64,000 nt of DNA from Aegicerativicinus sediminis. GTDB taxonomy: Bacteria > Bacteroidota > Bacteroidia > Flavobacteriales > Flavobacteriaceae. Numbering within the stretch: the stretch's first letter is position 1; the number at the start of each line of letters is the position of its first letter. Below the pieces are notes generated by a model. That model was not told the origin of the DNA. It saw only the letters and a list, made by a program, of their open reading frames with translations, and ran no database searches. Of the stretch, positions 18,161 to 26,728 are shown one piece after another. The stretch is from contig NZ_CP064295.1 in the NCBI RefSeq assembly GCF_015476115.1, positions 1,606,001 through 1,670,000 on the forward strand, given 5' to 3'. The translations under genes and the position numbers were made by a program.

Positions 18161-18529
18161 TTATGGGGTTTTAAAACCTTTTTTGATTACCGAATATAAA
18201 AGATATAGTATGCCAGGGGTATAAATGCCCAAAATGAATTGTATTTCAGACGGGATATCGAAACTGATAAAGGCTAAAATAATCATGGCAATTGTTGAAA
18301 TTGCCCCACCGACAAACTCCCATTTATAGGCCACTAATAAACCAATGAGTGTTGCGATTGGGAAACATATAAAAATAACTAGTTCATTAAGGTCGGAAAG
18401 TGTGCCAAATTCATTTACGGGAGAAAATAGGTGCCCTATTATTATAGACCCAACAAATGCAATTACTAGTCCGCCCCAAATCCTTGCAGCCCAAATGATA
18501 ATTTTAAGTATGATGTTCGTGGTTTTCAT
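18161..18529 (-). CDS. Small integral membrane protein of unknown function
   Basis: This 122-aa protein is almost entirely hydrophobic, with four predicted membrane helices at about residues 5-32, 46-68, 72-90 and 95-116. It starts MKTTNIILKIIIWAARIWGG and resembles the many small four-helix DUF proteins of Bacteroidota. No charged catalytic motif is visible. It is 85 bp upstream of the preceding small hypothetical gene on the same strand, so the two may be cotranscribed. Confidence 0.65.
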   Translation of the reverse strand: MKTTNIILKIIIWAARIWGGLVIAFVGSIIIGHLFSPVNEFGTLSDLNELVIFICFPIATLIGLLVAYKWEFVGGAISTIAMIILAFISFDIPSEIQFILGIYTPGILYLLYSVIKKGFKTP

Positions 18530-18708
18530 AATTCAACCACAATAAATAAGCACATTCATAAAGTTAATAAAATAGATCGGTTAAAAGGATTGTAGAACTC
18601 TTGACAATAGGAGGTATAATAATCTGTGTGGTGATAATGACTAAAATTCTGGAGTTTACAAACCAACTAAATTTTGTAATTTTACTGCCGCTTTTTAAAA
18701 GTGGTTTT

Positions 18709-18780
18709 GGCCTCATAGTTCAAGGGATAGAATAGAAGTTTCCTAAACTTTAGATCCAGGTTCGAGTCCTGGTGAGGCTA
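18709..18780 (+). tRNA. tRNA-Arg (anticodon CCT)
   Basis: A complete 72-nt cloverleaf folds here. The acceptor stem pairs 18709-18715 with 18773-18779 (first pair G-T, six Watson-Crick). The D stem is GTTC/GAAT with an AAGGGATA loop. The anticodon stem GAAGT/ACTTT encloses loop TTCCTAA with anticodon CCT at 18742-18744, reading AGG. The variable loop has 4 nt, and the T arm is CCAGG-TTCGAGT-CCTGG. The discriminator is A at 18780 and CCA is not encoded. A terminator hairpin follows at 18786. Confidence 0.95.
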
Positions 18781-18785
18781 CTTAT

Positions 18786-18810
18786 AATCCTCCGTTTCAG
18801 GGGGATTTTC
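18786..18810 (+). terminator. Rho-independent terminator of tRNA-Arg
   Basis: The stem AATCCTCC (18786-18793) pairs with GGGGGATT (18800-18807), with one G-T wobble around loop GTTTCA, and continues into a short T-run. It lies 6 bp after the tRNA. Confidence 0.75.
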
Positions 18811-18902
18811 TTTTCTAGCAACTAATTGCGTCCACCTAAATCTCATTTGAGCAAATTTGATAGAGATGAAATCTTGAACTTTAGAAAGTAATTTTTAAGG
18901 TT

Positions 18903-19148
18903 ATGGAAAATATTCAGCATATCTACAGCGCTGTAGATTCTTTAGTTACCGATTACCGCTCAAATAATATCAATTTGGATGATCTGGAAAATCGGGCAAT
19001 CCATCTTCAAATTCAATTCAATAAAATTGACGATTTGCCTAAATATCAACTGTTCTATAATGCCTATTCAAATTTGGAATCTAAAGTTCAAAATGTTTTA
19101 GATGGGGTTAGGATTAAAATGAGATTGAACAGAGGCGAGTTGGCTTAA
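18903..19148 (+). CDS. Small hypothetical helical protein
   Basis: This 81-aa protein has no signal peptide and is not recognised. It is polar and probably all-helical, with heptad-like Leu/Ile spacing through IHLQIQFNKIDDL and a basic C-terminus (RIKMRLNRG). A TAAGG stretch just upstream of the ATG could serve as a weak ribosome binding site. It lies between tRNA-Arg and the first AraC-BLUF gene on the same strand, but a 252-bp gap with its own -7-like element (TATATTTG at 19333-19340) separates it from that gene. It is likely a real small gene of unknown role. Confidence 0.55.
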   Translation: MENIQHIYSAVDSLVTDYRSNNINLDDLENRAIHLQIQFNKIDDLPKYQLFYNAYSNLESKVQNVLDGVRIKMRLNRGELA

Positions 19149-19400
19149 TATTTTGTGCTCTATAAAATATCAAATGTTCTCAATAAAATAAGGCTTAACT
19201 ATATATTCGATTTCATTGATTTTGCTAAATTTCAATTAACGGTAACGAAAATAACCTTAACTCAAATGCCACAAAATTGTGCTTATCCCACACTATTAGA
19301 GAGATACGGGTAAATTCAATTTAAAAAAATTTTATATTTGTCAGATTGCAGGAATTTGTATTCTGCGCTTTTTGGATGAATTTTTATATTACAAATTTTT

Positions 19401-20849
19401 ATGTTTTTCGTTAGAGAGGCAACCGTTATTGATACACTTCGTCGATTAGCTATACATCTAAGGGCTGATTTTATTGAGAAACAAGGAGAAGGTACTTTAG
19501 AACTTAATAATGAGAACGGTAAAGGGAACGTCCGTGCTTACCATTTGTCTCCTGGCTTGGGTTGTTTAATATGGAATATTACCTTCTTTAAGGAAATTTC
19601 CTATTACAAAGATGAAACCCTAATGAACCCTCTTTATTTTATATATATACTCGAAGGAGGGGTATACCATCGCTTTGGCAAGGAGGAGAAGTATGTTAAA
19701 TTGGATCCTCTTCATAATTATGTTCTTGCCTCTAGAGAGGATAACTCAAATAGCGCAAAATTTGGCATTAATGAAAAGATTTTATGTACGTCTATATATG
19801 TTGTGAAGGAAAATATAGAATTTACCAATTCTCCCAAGATTAGCTTTTTGCAAGGTGTGCTTTTGGAAATTTTCAAAAATATCGATATCAGTTATAACTA
19901 TCGACATATTGGTAAAATGATGTTGTCCCAAGCGGATTTGGTTCGAGATATAGTAACTAACAAGCCAGATGAGATTGTAGGTCGACTTTATATGGAATCC
20001 TCCATTTTAAATTTGTTATCTCAACAGATCGGGGCCCATTTCACTTCAAATAATGATATAAGCTATAATTCTCCCATTCGTAAAAAGGAAACCCAAACGG
20101 TATTGGAAATAGGTAATTTTATTTCAAAGAATATTTCTAATGATGTAACCATTAGCAGGTTGCAAAGAGAATTTGGACTTTCGCCAAATAAATTACAAAG
20201 TGGGTTTAAACATGTATTTGGTAAGTCGGTTCATTCGTTTATAACCGACACTCGTATGGAGCATGCGCGTATGCTATTGGAAACCACTGATCTAAGTATT
20301 TCTGAAATCGTATATAGCATTGGTCTTAGCAGTAGAAGTAACTTTTCAAAATTATTTTTTAAGCGTTTTGGTCATTTGCCAAGTGAATATAAAGAAGCTA
20401 TTGAAAGCGCAGCTGCATGTTACGAATTAACCTATATGTCTAAGGCAAAAGAAGGTATCACCGTTGATGAAATTAAAAATATTTATGACATATCAGGCCA
20501 GCGAAATAGGGAACTAGATGTAACGGGGTGTTTGGTATTCTATAACAAAGAATTTTTTCAGATTTTAGAAGGTCCAAAAAGTCATGTTTTGGAAATTATG
20601 TCTAAAATTGAACAGGACGATCGACATACCAAAATTGAGATCATTTGGGAAGGAGTTAAAGGTATTCGGTCTTTTAATCATTGGCGCATGGTAAATTTAG
20701 ATCAGAAGGAAGATAATTTTGCAAAATCAACCACGCCAGTACATAGATTGCAGCAAGAATTAAAGGCTAGGGTTAAAGAAGAAAATTCAAACATTACCGA
20801 AAGATTTTGGTCAAACATTCGAAATTTCCTTCTTATCTACGAAAACTAA
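19401..20849 (+). CDS. AraC-family regulator with C-terminal BLUF photosensor domain (paralogue 1)
   Basis: This 482-aa protein has three parts. The N-terminal sensor-like region (about 1-200) is unassigned. An AraC-type double helix-turn-helix (about 235-335) contains ISRLQREFGLSPNKLQ and SISEIVYSIGLSSRSNFSK. The C-terminal domain (about 342-433) matches the BLUF blue-light sensor, with Tyr345 in ELTYMS, Asn369 in the flavin-binding loop, Gln387 in FFQILEGP, and Trp428/Met430. Tyr, Asn, Gln, Trp and Met are the positions known to matter for BLUF photochemistry, so this copy may bind flavin. A conserved tail, RFWSNIRNFLL, follows. The AraC-first, BLUF-last order is unusual. A homologue of the same layout lies 198 bp downstream. 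Confidence 0.85.
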   Translation: MFFVREATVIDTLRRLAIHLRADFIEKQGEGTLELNNENGKGNVRAYHLSPGLGCLIWNITFFKEISYYKDETLMNPLYFIYILEGGVYHRFGKEEKYVKLDPLHNYVLASREDNSNSAKFGINEKILCTSIYVVKENIEFTNSPKISFLQGVLLEIFKNIDISYNYRHIGKMMLSQADLVRDIVTNKPDEIVGRLYMESSILNLLSQQIGAHFTSNNDISYNSPIRKKETQTVLEIGNFISKNISNDVTISRLQREFGLSPNKLQSGFKHVFGKSVHSFITDTRMEHARMLLETTDLSISEIVYSIGLSSRSNFSKLFFKRFGHLPSEYKEAIESAAACYELTYMSKAKEGITVDEIKNIYDISGQRNRELDVTGCLVFYNKEFFQILEGPKSHVLEIMSKIEQDDRHTKIEIIWEGVKGIRSFNHWRMVNLDQKEDNFAKSTTPVHRLQQELKARVKEENSNITERFWSNIRNFLLIYEN

Positions 20850-20960
20850 TAAATTTACTACTTCTACCACTATTTTAACTGCCTGTTCAATTCTAATCTC
20901 TTTAAATTGTGCAGATTACAAAAATAAGGTATAACTTACTCTATATTTGAGGATTAGCAT

Positions 20961-20990
20961 TTGGCTCTATTTTGAAAAATTGTATATTTA
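20961..20990 (+). promoter_or_regulatory. Bacteroidota-type promoter upstream of the second AraC-BLUF gene
   Basis: A TTG at 20961-20963 and a TATATTTA -7 element at 20983-20990 are separated by 19 bp, which fits the TTG-N17-23-TAnnTTTG pattern. It lies 57 bp upstream of the start at 21048, so the second copy has its own promoter and the two genes need not be an operon. Confidence 0.5.
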
Positions 20991-21047
20991 GTTTTCATTA
21001 ACATTTTATTTGTTTAATAAAATTCTAGGTTTAGTTTATCTTTTGCA

Positions 21048-22499
21048 ATGTTAGTATTAAGGGAAGCCAGCGTCACTGATACGTTAAGACGGATAGCCGT
21101 TTATTTAGAAGCAGAATTTTATGAAGGCCATGGAGAGGCCACAATGGTGCTGGATAATGCCAATGGCAAAGGAACCATTATGGGTTACAACCTTTCTCCT
21201 GGTTTGGGTTGTTTACTCTACAACATTACCTTCTATAAAGAGGTGATGTATTACAAGGATGAATCCTTAATGAATCCCCTTTATTTCTTATACTGCCTAG
21301 AAGGGCATGTTTACCACCGTTTTGACAAAGAAGGGAATGACCACAGAATGGATCCTCTTCACAATGTTGTCATTTTTTCCAATAATGATGCTGTTAATAT
21401 GGTTCGTTTTGGGGTTAATGAAAAAATAATGGGCACAGTTATTTTCGTGGTACAGGAAATGTTACCTCAAACACAAGATATCAATCCTACATTTATGCGG
21501 GATGTGTTGGCTGACATTTTTGAGGTTATGAAAGATGAGGCCAATTATAGGCACGTTGGTAAAATGATGTTGGCAGAAGCAGATTTAGTTCGAGATATTA
21601 TTACCTCAAATGGAGAGGGCATAGTCGGTCGCTTACATTTAGAATCAGGTCTTCTCAACTTATTATCCCATCAAATAGGTGCTACTATAAGTTCTAAAAC
21701 GGATATCGCTCAAAATTCTCCCCTTAGAAAACAAGAGACCCATAAAATCTTGAAGATTGGTAATTATATTGCCAAAAACCTTGCTGGAAATATCAATATT
21801 TCAAATTTACAATCTGAATTTGGGTTGTCTTCCAACAAACTCCAAAAGGGATTCAATCATGTTTTTGGAAAATCTGTGCACACTTTCATTTCCGACATGC
21901 GCATGGAGCGGGCAAAAATGCTTTTGGAAACAACTGATCTTTCCATTTCGGAGGTTGCATACACAATAGGCCTAAGTAGCCGAAGTAATTTTTCTAAAAT
22001 GTACCAAAGACGCTTTGGGCATTTACCAAGCGATTATAGGAAATTAGTTGAGACCGCCTCTGCTTGTTATGAGCTAACTTATAAATCACAGGGAACACCG
22101 AATCTTAAAGAGGCTGAAATAATTGCTTTTCACACAGAATTGTCCAAGAAAAAGAAGAAACTTGATATCACAGGCTGTTTGGTGCATTATGGGAATGATA
22201 TATTCCAGATTTTGGAAGGTCCGAAAACCCATGTCCAATCAATAATGCAAGAGATAAAAAATGATGGTAGATTCATCAATTTCGAAATTGTCTGGGAAGG
22301 ATTTAAAACGGTTAAAGTGTTTCAGGGTTGCCAAATGGCCATGTTAAACGAAAAAGAAAAAGATTTATCCAAAAAGACAATCCCTTTCGACCGTTTTGAA
22401 AGAGAATTGAGGGCAAAAGTGAAGGAGGAAACCTCTACAATTACTGATCGTTTTTGGTCTAATATTCGCAACTTCTTGTTGACGGTGGACAATGACTAA
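21048..22499 (+). CDS. AraC-family regulator with C-terminal BLUF-like domain (paralogue 2, degenerate flavin site)
   Basis: This 483-aa paralogue aligns end to end with the upstream gene: same N-terminal region, AraC double helix-turn-helix (ISNLQSEFGLSSNKLQ, SISEVAYTIGLSSRSNFSK) and C-terminal BLUF-like domain from residue 342. Tyr345 and Gln387 (IFQILEGP) are kept. The loop Asn is replaced by a lysine run (SKKKKK) and the Trp428 position is Cys, with Met430 retained. These changes suggest altered or lost flavin binding. The RFWSNIRNFLL tail is conserved. The pair probably arose by tandem duplication and then diverged, perhaps into a light-responsive and a light-independent partner. Target genes are unknown. 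Confidence 0.82.
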   Translation: MLVLREASVTDTLRRIAVYLEAEFYEGHGEATMVLDNANGKGTIMGYNLSPGLGCLLYNITFYKEVMYYKDESLMNPLYFLYCLEGHVYHRFDKEGNDHRMDPLHNVVIFSNNDAVNMVRFGVNEKIMGTVIFVVQEMLPQTQDINPTFMRDVLADIFEVMKDEANYRHVGKMMLAEADLVRDIITSNGEGIVGRLHLESGLLNLLSHQIGATISSKTDIAQNSPLRKQETHKILKIGNYIAKNLAGNINISNLQSEFGLSSNKLQKGFNHVFGKSVHTFISDMRMERAKMLLETTDLSISEVAYTIGLSSRSNFSKMYQRRFGHLPSDYRKLVETASACYELTYKSQGTPNLKEAEIIAFHTELSKKKKKLDITGCLVHYGNDIFQILEGPKTHVQSIMQEIKNDGRFINFEIVWEGFKTVKVFQGCQMAMLNEKEKDLSKKTIPFDRFERELRAKVKEETSTITDRFWSNIRNFLLTVDND

Positions 22500-22506
22500 A
22501 ATTGAA

Positions 22507-22965
22507 TCAAGCTTCTTTATGGGGCCTTATTTTTGTATCAACGTAACCAAAAACCAGATTAAATAATACGACCCATACCGTAAGAATGGCTAATTCTTTG
22601 TACATGCCAACTGCAGCAAGACAACCGGCGCCAGCACAGCACCAAATAGTGGCAGCGGTAGTTAAACCCTTAATTTTGTCTTTATTCTTTTTTTGAAGTA
22701 TAGCTCCGGCTCCCAAGAATCCTACTCCTGTGACCACCTGGCTCAGCACACGCGTAAGATCTACATATTTTACATTTTCAAATTGTAGGGAGATTATTAT
22801 AAAAATAGCAGCACCTACGGCGACTAGTGTATTAGTTTTAAGTCCGGCACTTTTGCCTTTCATTTCACGTTCTAATCCAATAAATATTCCAGATAAAGTG
22901 GCTGCTCCAATTTTCATAATGAAGGTCACAGTATCGATTGAACTAAAGTCTAGAGAGGGTTCCAT
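22507..22965 (-). CDS. MgtC/SapB family membrane protein
   Basis: This 152-aa membrane protein shows the MgtC core: ATLSGIFIGLEREMKGKSAGL, TNTLVAVGAAIF, VVTGVGFLGAGAILQKK and GLTTAATIWCCAGAGCLAAVG. It lacks the C-terminal ACT-like domain of long MgtC proteins, as do many SapB-type members. Family members affect magnesium limitation or membrane potential, but the biochemical role is unsettled. It is convergent with the AraC-BLUF gene and sits 18 bp downstream of the glycerate kinase gene, so those two are probably cotranscribed. Confidence 0.87.
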   Translation of the reverse strand: MEPSLDFSSIDTVTFIMKIGAATLSGIFIGLEREMKGKSAGLKTNTLVAVGAAIFIIISLQFENVKYVDLTRVLSQVVTGVGFLGAGAILQKKNKDKIKGLTTAATIWCCAGAGCLAAVGMYKELAILTVWVVLFNLVFGYVDTKIRPHKEA

Positions 22966-22983
22966 TACATATGATGTTATTAA

Positions 22984-24309
22984 TTAAAATTCATTGTCTA
23001 CCAAACCGATCATTATATCCATAACATTGGTTTGGGTTGGCCCAGTTAGCAAAAGGCTATCCATTTCCTTTAAATAATGATAAGAATCGAAATTGGCTTT
23101 AAATAATTTCAAATCCATGTTTGATCGTCCTACTTTTTTTAAACTCCTATGGTCTATTATTCCTCCCGAAGCATCGGTACTGCCATCTGTCCCATCCGTT
23201 CCGCCACTTACTAAGCAGAATGGTGGATAAGAGTGCTGTTGAGAATCTAAATATTCCAAGGCAGTTAATATGAAATGTTGATTTCTTCCACCCTTACCAT
23301 TGCCGGTAACTTTAATGGTTGTCTCCCCTCCTTGAAGTATACAGCTTGGTCGATGAAGTTTCATTTCAAATAGGTTTCGGCATAATTTTACTGCTTCGAT
23401 CTCTGTTGAGCCAATTACCAAACGTTCGTTAATTTGAGTGTTATATCCCAATTCTTGGGCTTTAATTTTGGCGGCTTCCAAAGCCTTGTGGTTCGTCCCC
23501 AAGATAATATTCCGACAATCCTTTAAAAATGGAGAATTTGGTTTTAAAGTTTCTTCGATTCGCCCAGATTTGCCATTTTCCAGATGTGTTTTAATTGACT
23601 CTGGTATTTCATTGAGTAAGTCGTACTTTTTTAAAATGTTTAAAGCATCCGAAAATGTGCTTTCGTCAAATTGAGTGGGACCACTGGCAATAATGCATGG
23701 GTCATCTCCGGGGACATCCGAAATGATCAATGAAATTACCTTAGCTCCATTGGTTTGCTTTAATAATTGGCCACCTTTTAGTGTTGAAAGATGTTTTCGA
23801 ACTGTATTCATTTCTGAAATGTCAGCGCCACTATTTAGAAGTTTTTTTATAGTCGTTTGGTAGTCATGGAGATTTAATGTTTCAGGCAGATCGCACCAAA
23901 TGGCTGAAGCTCCTCCACTGATTAAACATAAAACCAAATCATTTTGCTCAACCTTTTTTAATAATTCAAGTGTTTTGTTGGTTGATTCTATCCCATGCTC
24001 GTCTGGTATGGGATGCCCAGCCTCTAGGATTGCAATATGCTCAGTTTTTAATAGATGGCCGTGTTTGGTAATAACCAAACCTTCTTTAATTAAATCTTCT
24101 AAATTTTTCTCTACGGAAACTGCCATTGCCGACCCGGCTTTTCCGGCTCCAATGACATAAAGATTTTCAAAAGAATCGAAAGGATAAGCTACACCATCAA
24201 TAAGTAAATGATCCGAACCCCTGTTCAAAATGTCTTTCAACAATTCGCTAGGGTGTACCGCTTTTATTGCCGCATTAAAAATGCTAAGAGCATCTTTCCT
24301 TAAATTCAT
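22984..24309 (-). CDS. Glycerate 2-kinase (GckA/TtuD, MOFRL family)
   Basis: This 441-aa protein phosphorylates D-glycerate to 2-phosphoglycerate in cytoplasmic glyoxylate and serine metabolism. Motifs of the family are YVIGAGKAGSAMA, ISGGASAIWCDLPE, TLKGGQLL, SDVPGDDPCIIASGPT and the C-terminal MOFRL segment GRNQHFILTAL with SGGTDGTDGSTDASGG. An upstream ATG at 24399 would add 30 residues with no family counterpart. I chose ATG 24309 because AAGGA stands just in front of it and the length then fits. Older names are hydroxypyruvate reductase or TtuD. It runs into mgtC-like 22507-22965. Confidence 0.88.
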   Translation of the reverse strand: MNLRKDALSIFNAAIKAVHPSELLKDILNRGSDHLLIDGVAYPFDSFENLYVIGAGKAGSAMAVSVEKNLEDLIKEGLVITKHGHLLKTEHIAILEAGHPIPDEHGIESTNKTLELLKKVEQNDLVLCLISGGASAIWCDLPETLNLHDYQTTIKKLLNSGADISEMNTVRKHLSTLKGGQLLKQTNGAKVISLIISDVPGDDPCIIASGPTQFDESTFSDALNILKKYDLLNEIPESIKTHLENGKSGRIEETLKPNSPFLKDCRNIILGTNHKALEAAKIKAQELGYNTQINERLVIGSTEIEAVKLCRNLFEMKLHRPSCILQGGETTIKVTGNGKGGRNQHFILTALEYLDSQQHSYPPFCLVSGGTDGTDGSTDASGGIIDHRSLKKVGRSNMDLKLFKANFDSYHYLKEMDSLLLTGPTQTNVMDIMIGLVDNEF

Positions 24310-24446
24310 ATCCTTAAAGTTAAGGATTTCAATGTTCCCTAGAGTAGGGATGAGGGGGTTTGGTAGGATTAAATCAAAGAAAATCTTAATAGGATACAAT
24401 TAAATTTATCCAAGAGGTTAATTTACTTCCAAACCAAAAATTTAAT

Positions 24447-24605
24447 ATGTCACTTCTCACAATTATACTGAGTTTAGTATTGCCTCCGTTAGCCGTTTTT
24501 CTAAAAAAAGGTTTTAATAGCGATTTTATTATCAATTTGTTATTGACACTTCTTTTTTGGGTGCCGGGCGTAATCCATGCGCTTTGGGTAAATAGTAAGG
24601 TTTAG
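24447..24605 (+). CDS. YqaE/Pmp3 family small membrane protein
   Basis: This 52-aa protein, too short for many gene callers, starts at ATG 24447 and ends at TAG 24603-24605. It starts MSLLTIILSLVLPPLAVFLK, and the second half reads FIINLLLTLLFWVPGVIHALW. This is the two-helix pattern of the Pmp3/YqaE proteolipid family, including LPPLAVFL, the N-LLLT-L pattern and PG-IHA. Family members are stress-induced and modulate membrane potential in yeast and plants. It starts 138 bp from the divergent glycerate kinase gene and its stop abuts the stop of the convergent DUF481-like gene. Confidence 0.85.
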   Translation: MSLLTIILSLVLPPLAVFLKKGFNSDFIINLLLTLLFWVPGVIHALWVNSKV

Positions 24606-25370
24606 TTACAGAGTTATTCCGAGTCCAAAATTAAAATTGGTGCTATATTCCTGTTTTCCTAAAGGTGTTAAACTGTCGAAGTAATAATTGAATAAGGCGA
24701 ATACTTTAAAAACCTTTGATAGGGGAACGTTTAATTTAAACTGCTCGAGGATCCTGTAATCCTTTAGATTTTCATAAAGAGGTTGATAATACACGGTATT
24801 TGAAACACTAAAGCGTTCTGTTTTGGGAATATATATAAGGGTGAGATAACTACTGTTTCTGTGGTTATAATAAGTTAAGCCCTCATCAATATTCTTTTCC
24901 ATTTCATACAAATAACTATTTCCTAAATAGGCAGTCAATTGCTTTTTTGCGAAGAGTTTCATTCGTATTCCACCGCCAATTAGGTTGCGCTGTTGAATTT
25001 CCAAAAGCTCATTAAATTGACTTTGTATAAAGGCTTCAAACCTCCAAAACTGTGTGATTTTATAATTGAACCTGGCATGCAAAAACCAACTGTTTTGAAG
25101 CTTTTGATTATCTGAGTCTATTAACATGTAGTTGGCTGTTAAAAAATAGATCTTTCTCAAATCTTTAGACTTGAACTGGGAAGTTAAAGAACCGTCGACC
25201 TGATTAACTGTGCTACCATCATTATTGGCATGGCTAAAAGAAAAATCGGCACTCAACACAAATCTTATTGAGTCCGTCTGCATTCGTTGAGATTCGATAT
25301 TTACCAATTGACCCAAGGATAGCCTGGGTAATAGAATAAATAACGTAAATACAATAACCGATTTAAACAT
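24606..25370 (-). CDS. DUF481-like outer-membrane beta-barrel protein
   Basis: This 254-aa protein has a signal peptide (cleavage near LSLGQ) followed by alternating polar and aromatic strands typical of a small outer-membrane barrel. The layout of strands, including FRFEAFIQSQFN-like segments, the NSYLYEMEKN turn and a C-terminal strand NFNFGLGITL, resembles the DUF481/YdiY family. Function is unknown. Its stop codon directly follows the YqaE gene stop, and a RidA-like gene lies 48 bp upstream on the same strand. Confidence 0.6.
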   Translation of the reverse strand: MFKSVIVFTLFILLPRLSLGQLVNIESQRMQTDSIRFVLSADFSFSHANNDGSTVNQVDGSLTSQFKSKDLRKIYFLTANYMLIDSDNQKLQNSWFLHARFNYKITQFWRFEAFIQSQFNELLEIQQRNLIGGGIRMKLFAKKQLTAYLGNSYLYEMEKNIDEGLTYYNHRNSSYLTLIYIPKTERFSVSNTVYYQPLYENLKDYRILEQFKLNVPLSKVFKVFALFNYYFDSLTPLGKQEYSTNFNFGLGITL

Positions 25371-25418
25371 TTATTGAGGTTCAGGAGCTATTAGGTGTGC
25401 AAATTTAAAGAAGTGAAT

Positions 25419-25925
25419 TTAGTTCTCTAATTCTACTATTACTTCTATCTCAATTGCATTATTAAAGGGAAGGGCAACTACTCCCATTGCAGCACGAGCG
25501 TGTTTTCCTTTTTCTCCGAATACTTCAACCATGAGATCAGAAAAACCATTCATAACTTTTGGCTGATCGGTAAAATCTGGTGTGCAATTAACGACTCCCC
25601 TAACTTTTAAGAACTGTTTTATTCTTGAGAGATCACCGCCGCAGGCCTCATTTAAGGTGGCTAAAATTAAAATTCCAGATTGTCTGGCAGCTTCATAGCC
25701 TTGTTCAATGCTTAAATCTTCCCCTAGTTTTCCTTTAACGGGAGACCCATGGCCGGCCAAAATCAAAAGATTATCTGATTTTCTCCATTTCACAAAATTG
25801 GCAACAGGTTTGGAAACTTCAGGAAGATCTATCCCTAATTCTTTTAAGCGTTCTCCAGGGGTTTGACAAAAAAGAGTAGATACGCAAAGGAGAATGACTG
25901 TAAGTGCTAAAATACTTTTATGCAT
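25419..25925 (-). CDS. RidA-family protein with signal peptide
   Basis: This 168-aa protein belongs to the YjgF/YER057c/UK114 family. RidA itself hydrolyses reactive enamine/imine intermediates, but many members do other things. The family core is seen in LLILAGHGS, VRGVVNCTPDFTDQP and the C-terminal RAAMGVVALPFNNAIEIEV with the substrate-binding Arg. Starting at Met7 of the longest frame (ATG 25925) gives a clean signal peptide ending LFCQ, so this copy is exported, unlike canonical cytoplasmic RidA. Its function outside the cytoplasm is not known. The next gene downstream is the DUF481-like barrel. Confidence 0.82.
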   Translation of the reverse strand: MHKSILALTVILLCVSTLFCQTPGERLKELGIDLPEVSKPVANFVKWRKSDNLLILAGHGSPVKGKLGEDLSIEQGYEAARQSGILILATLNEACGGDLSRIKQFLKVRGVVNCTPDFTDQPKVMNGFSDLMVEVFGEKGKHARAAMGVVALPFNNAIEIEVIVELEN

Positions 25926-26107
25926 AATTATGGAATTTACCATTATCGAAATTTACAATAAATATCAATTGGCTAGTTGAAGGATTAATCATTGGAATTT
26001 TCAAAATCTTTTATTTTGTTTAATAATAAATAAAAAACTTTAAACAAAAATTAAGAATAAATGGATTTCAAACTTCTACATTTGGTTAAAATAAAATTGA
26101 AGAAAAA

Positions 26108-26662
26108 ATGAAAAAAATTGCCACACTAACTTTAGCCTTATTTACCGTATTGGCTATTGCACAACACAAAAATGATTTGGCTATGGTTAATTCTGATGCC
26201 ACAACTATTTCTAAAGACCCAACAATTGTTGGTGTTGCTGCCGGAAATGAAAATTTCAGTACACTAGTAACTGCTGTAAAAGCGGCCGATCTAGTTGCAA
26301 CATTGAATTCTGATGGTCCTTTCACGGTTTTCGCTCCCACTAACAATGCATTCAACAAATTACCGGATGGAACAGTATCATCCCTGTTAAAACCTGATGC
26401 AAAAAAGACCTTAACAGGAATCTTAACTTACCATGTTTTAAAGGGTGAATTTAAAGCTGTTGATGTTGTGGCTGCAATTAAAAAGAACAATGGAAAATTC
26501 ATGGCTACAACCGTTGAAGGGGGAAAAATTACCTTAAGTTTAGACGGAGATCATGTGGTTATTACAGATGAAAAAGGAAATGCTTCAAAAGTGATAATGA
26601 CCGATGTTGGTGCATCTAACGGTGTAATACATGCTATAGACACGGTAATTATGCCAAATTAA
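26108..26662 (+). CDS. Secreted fasciclin-domain protein
   Basis: This 184-aa protein has a signal peptide ([19 protein letters not shown]) and a single fasciclin (FAS1) domain. The domain shows the H1 box [15 protein letters not shown], the YHVLKGEF segment and a C-terminal [18 protein letters not shown]1 domains mediate adhesion to matrix or surfaces. The expected -7 element TACATTTG is present at 26077-26084, 24 bp before the ATG. A strong terminator follows at 26687, so this is a single-gene unit. In many Bacteroidota such proteins sit near ECF sigma systems, but here the only ECF pair is at 55472. Confidence 0.9.
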   Translation: MKKIATLTLALFTVLAIAQHKNDLAMVNSDATTISKDPTIVGVAAGNENFSTLVTAVKAADLVATLNSDGPFTVFAPTNNAFNKLPDGTVSSLLKPDAKKTLTGILTYHVLKGEFKAVDVVAAIKKNNGKFMATTVEGGKITLSLDGDHVVITDEKGNASKVIMTDVGASNGVIHAIDTVIMPN

Positions 26663-26686
26663 ATTATTAATTGCTATGAAAAAGGG

Positions 26687-26711
26687 CCGCTCCGAAAGGG
26701 GCGGTTTTTTT
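26687..26711 (+). terminator. Rho-independent terminator after the fasciclin gene
   Basis: CCGCTCC (26687-26693) pairs with GGGGCGG (26698-26704), with one T-G pair around a GAAA tetraloop, followed by seven T (26705-26711). Confidence 0.9.
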
Positions 26712-26728
26712 ATTCTATATAATTGAAG

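Noticed and set aside
18600-18625. E. coli-like promoter TTGACA...TATAAT upstream of tRNA-Arg
   Set aside because: The two hexamers are only 8 bp apart, too close for a working sigma-70 promoter, and this phylum uses a different consensus.
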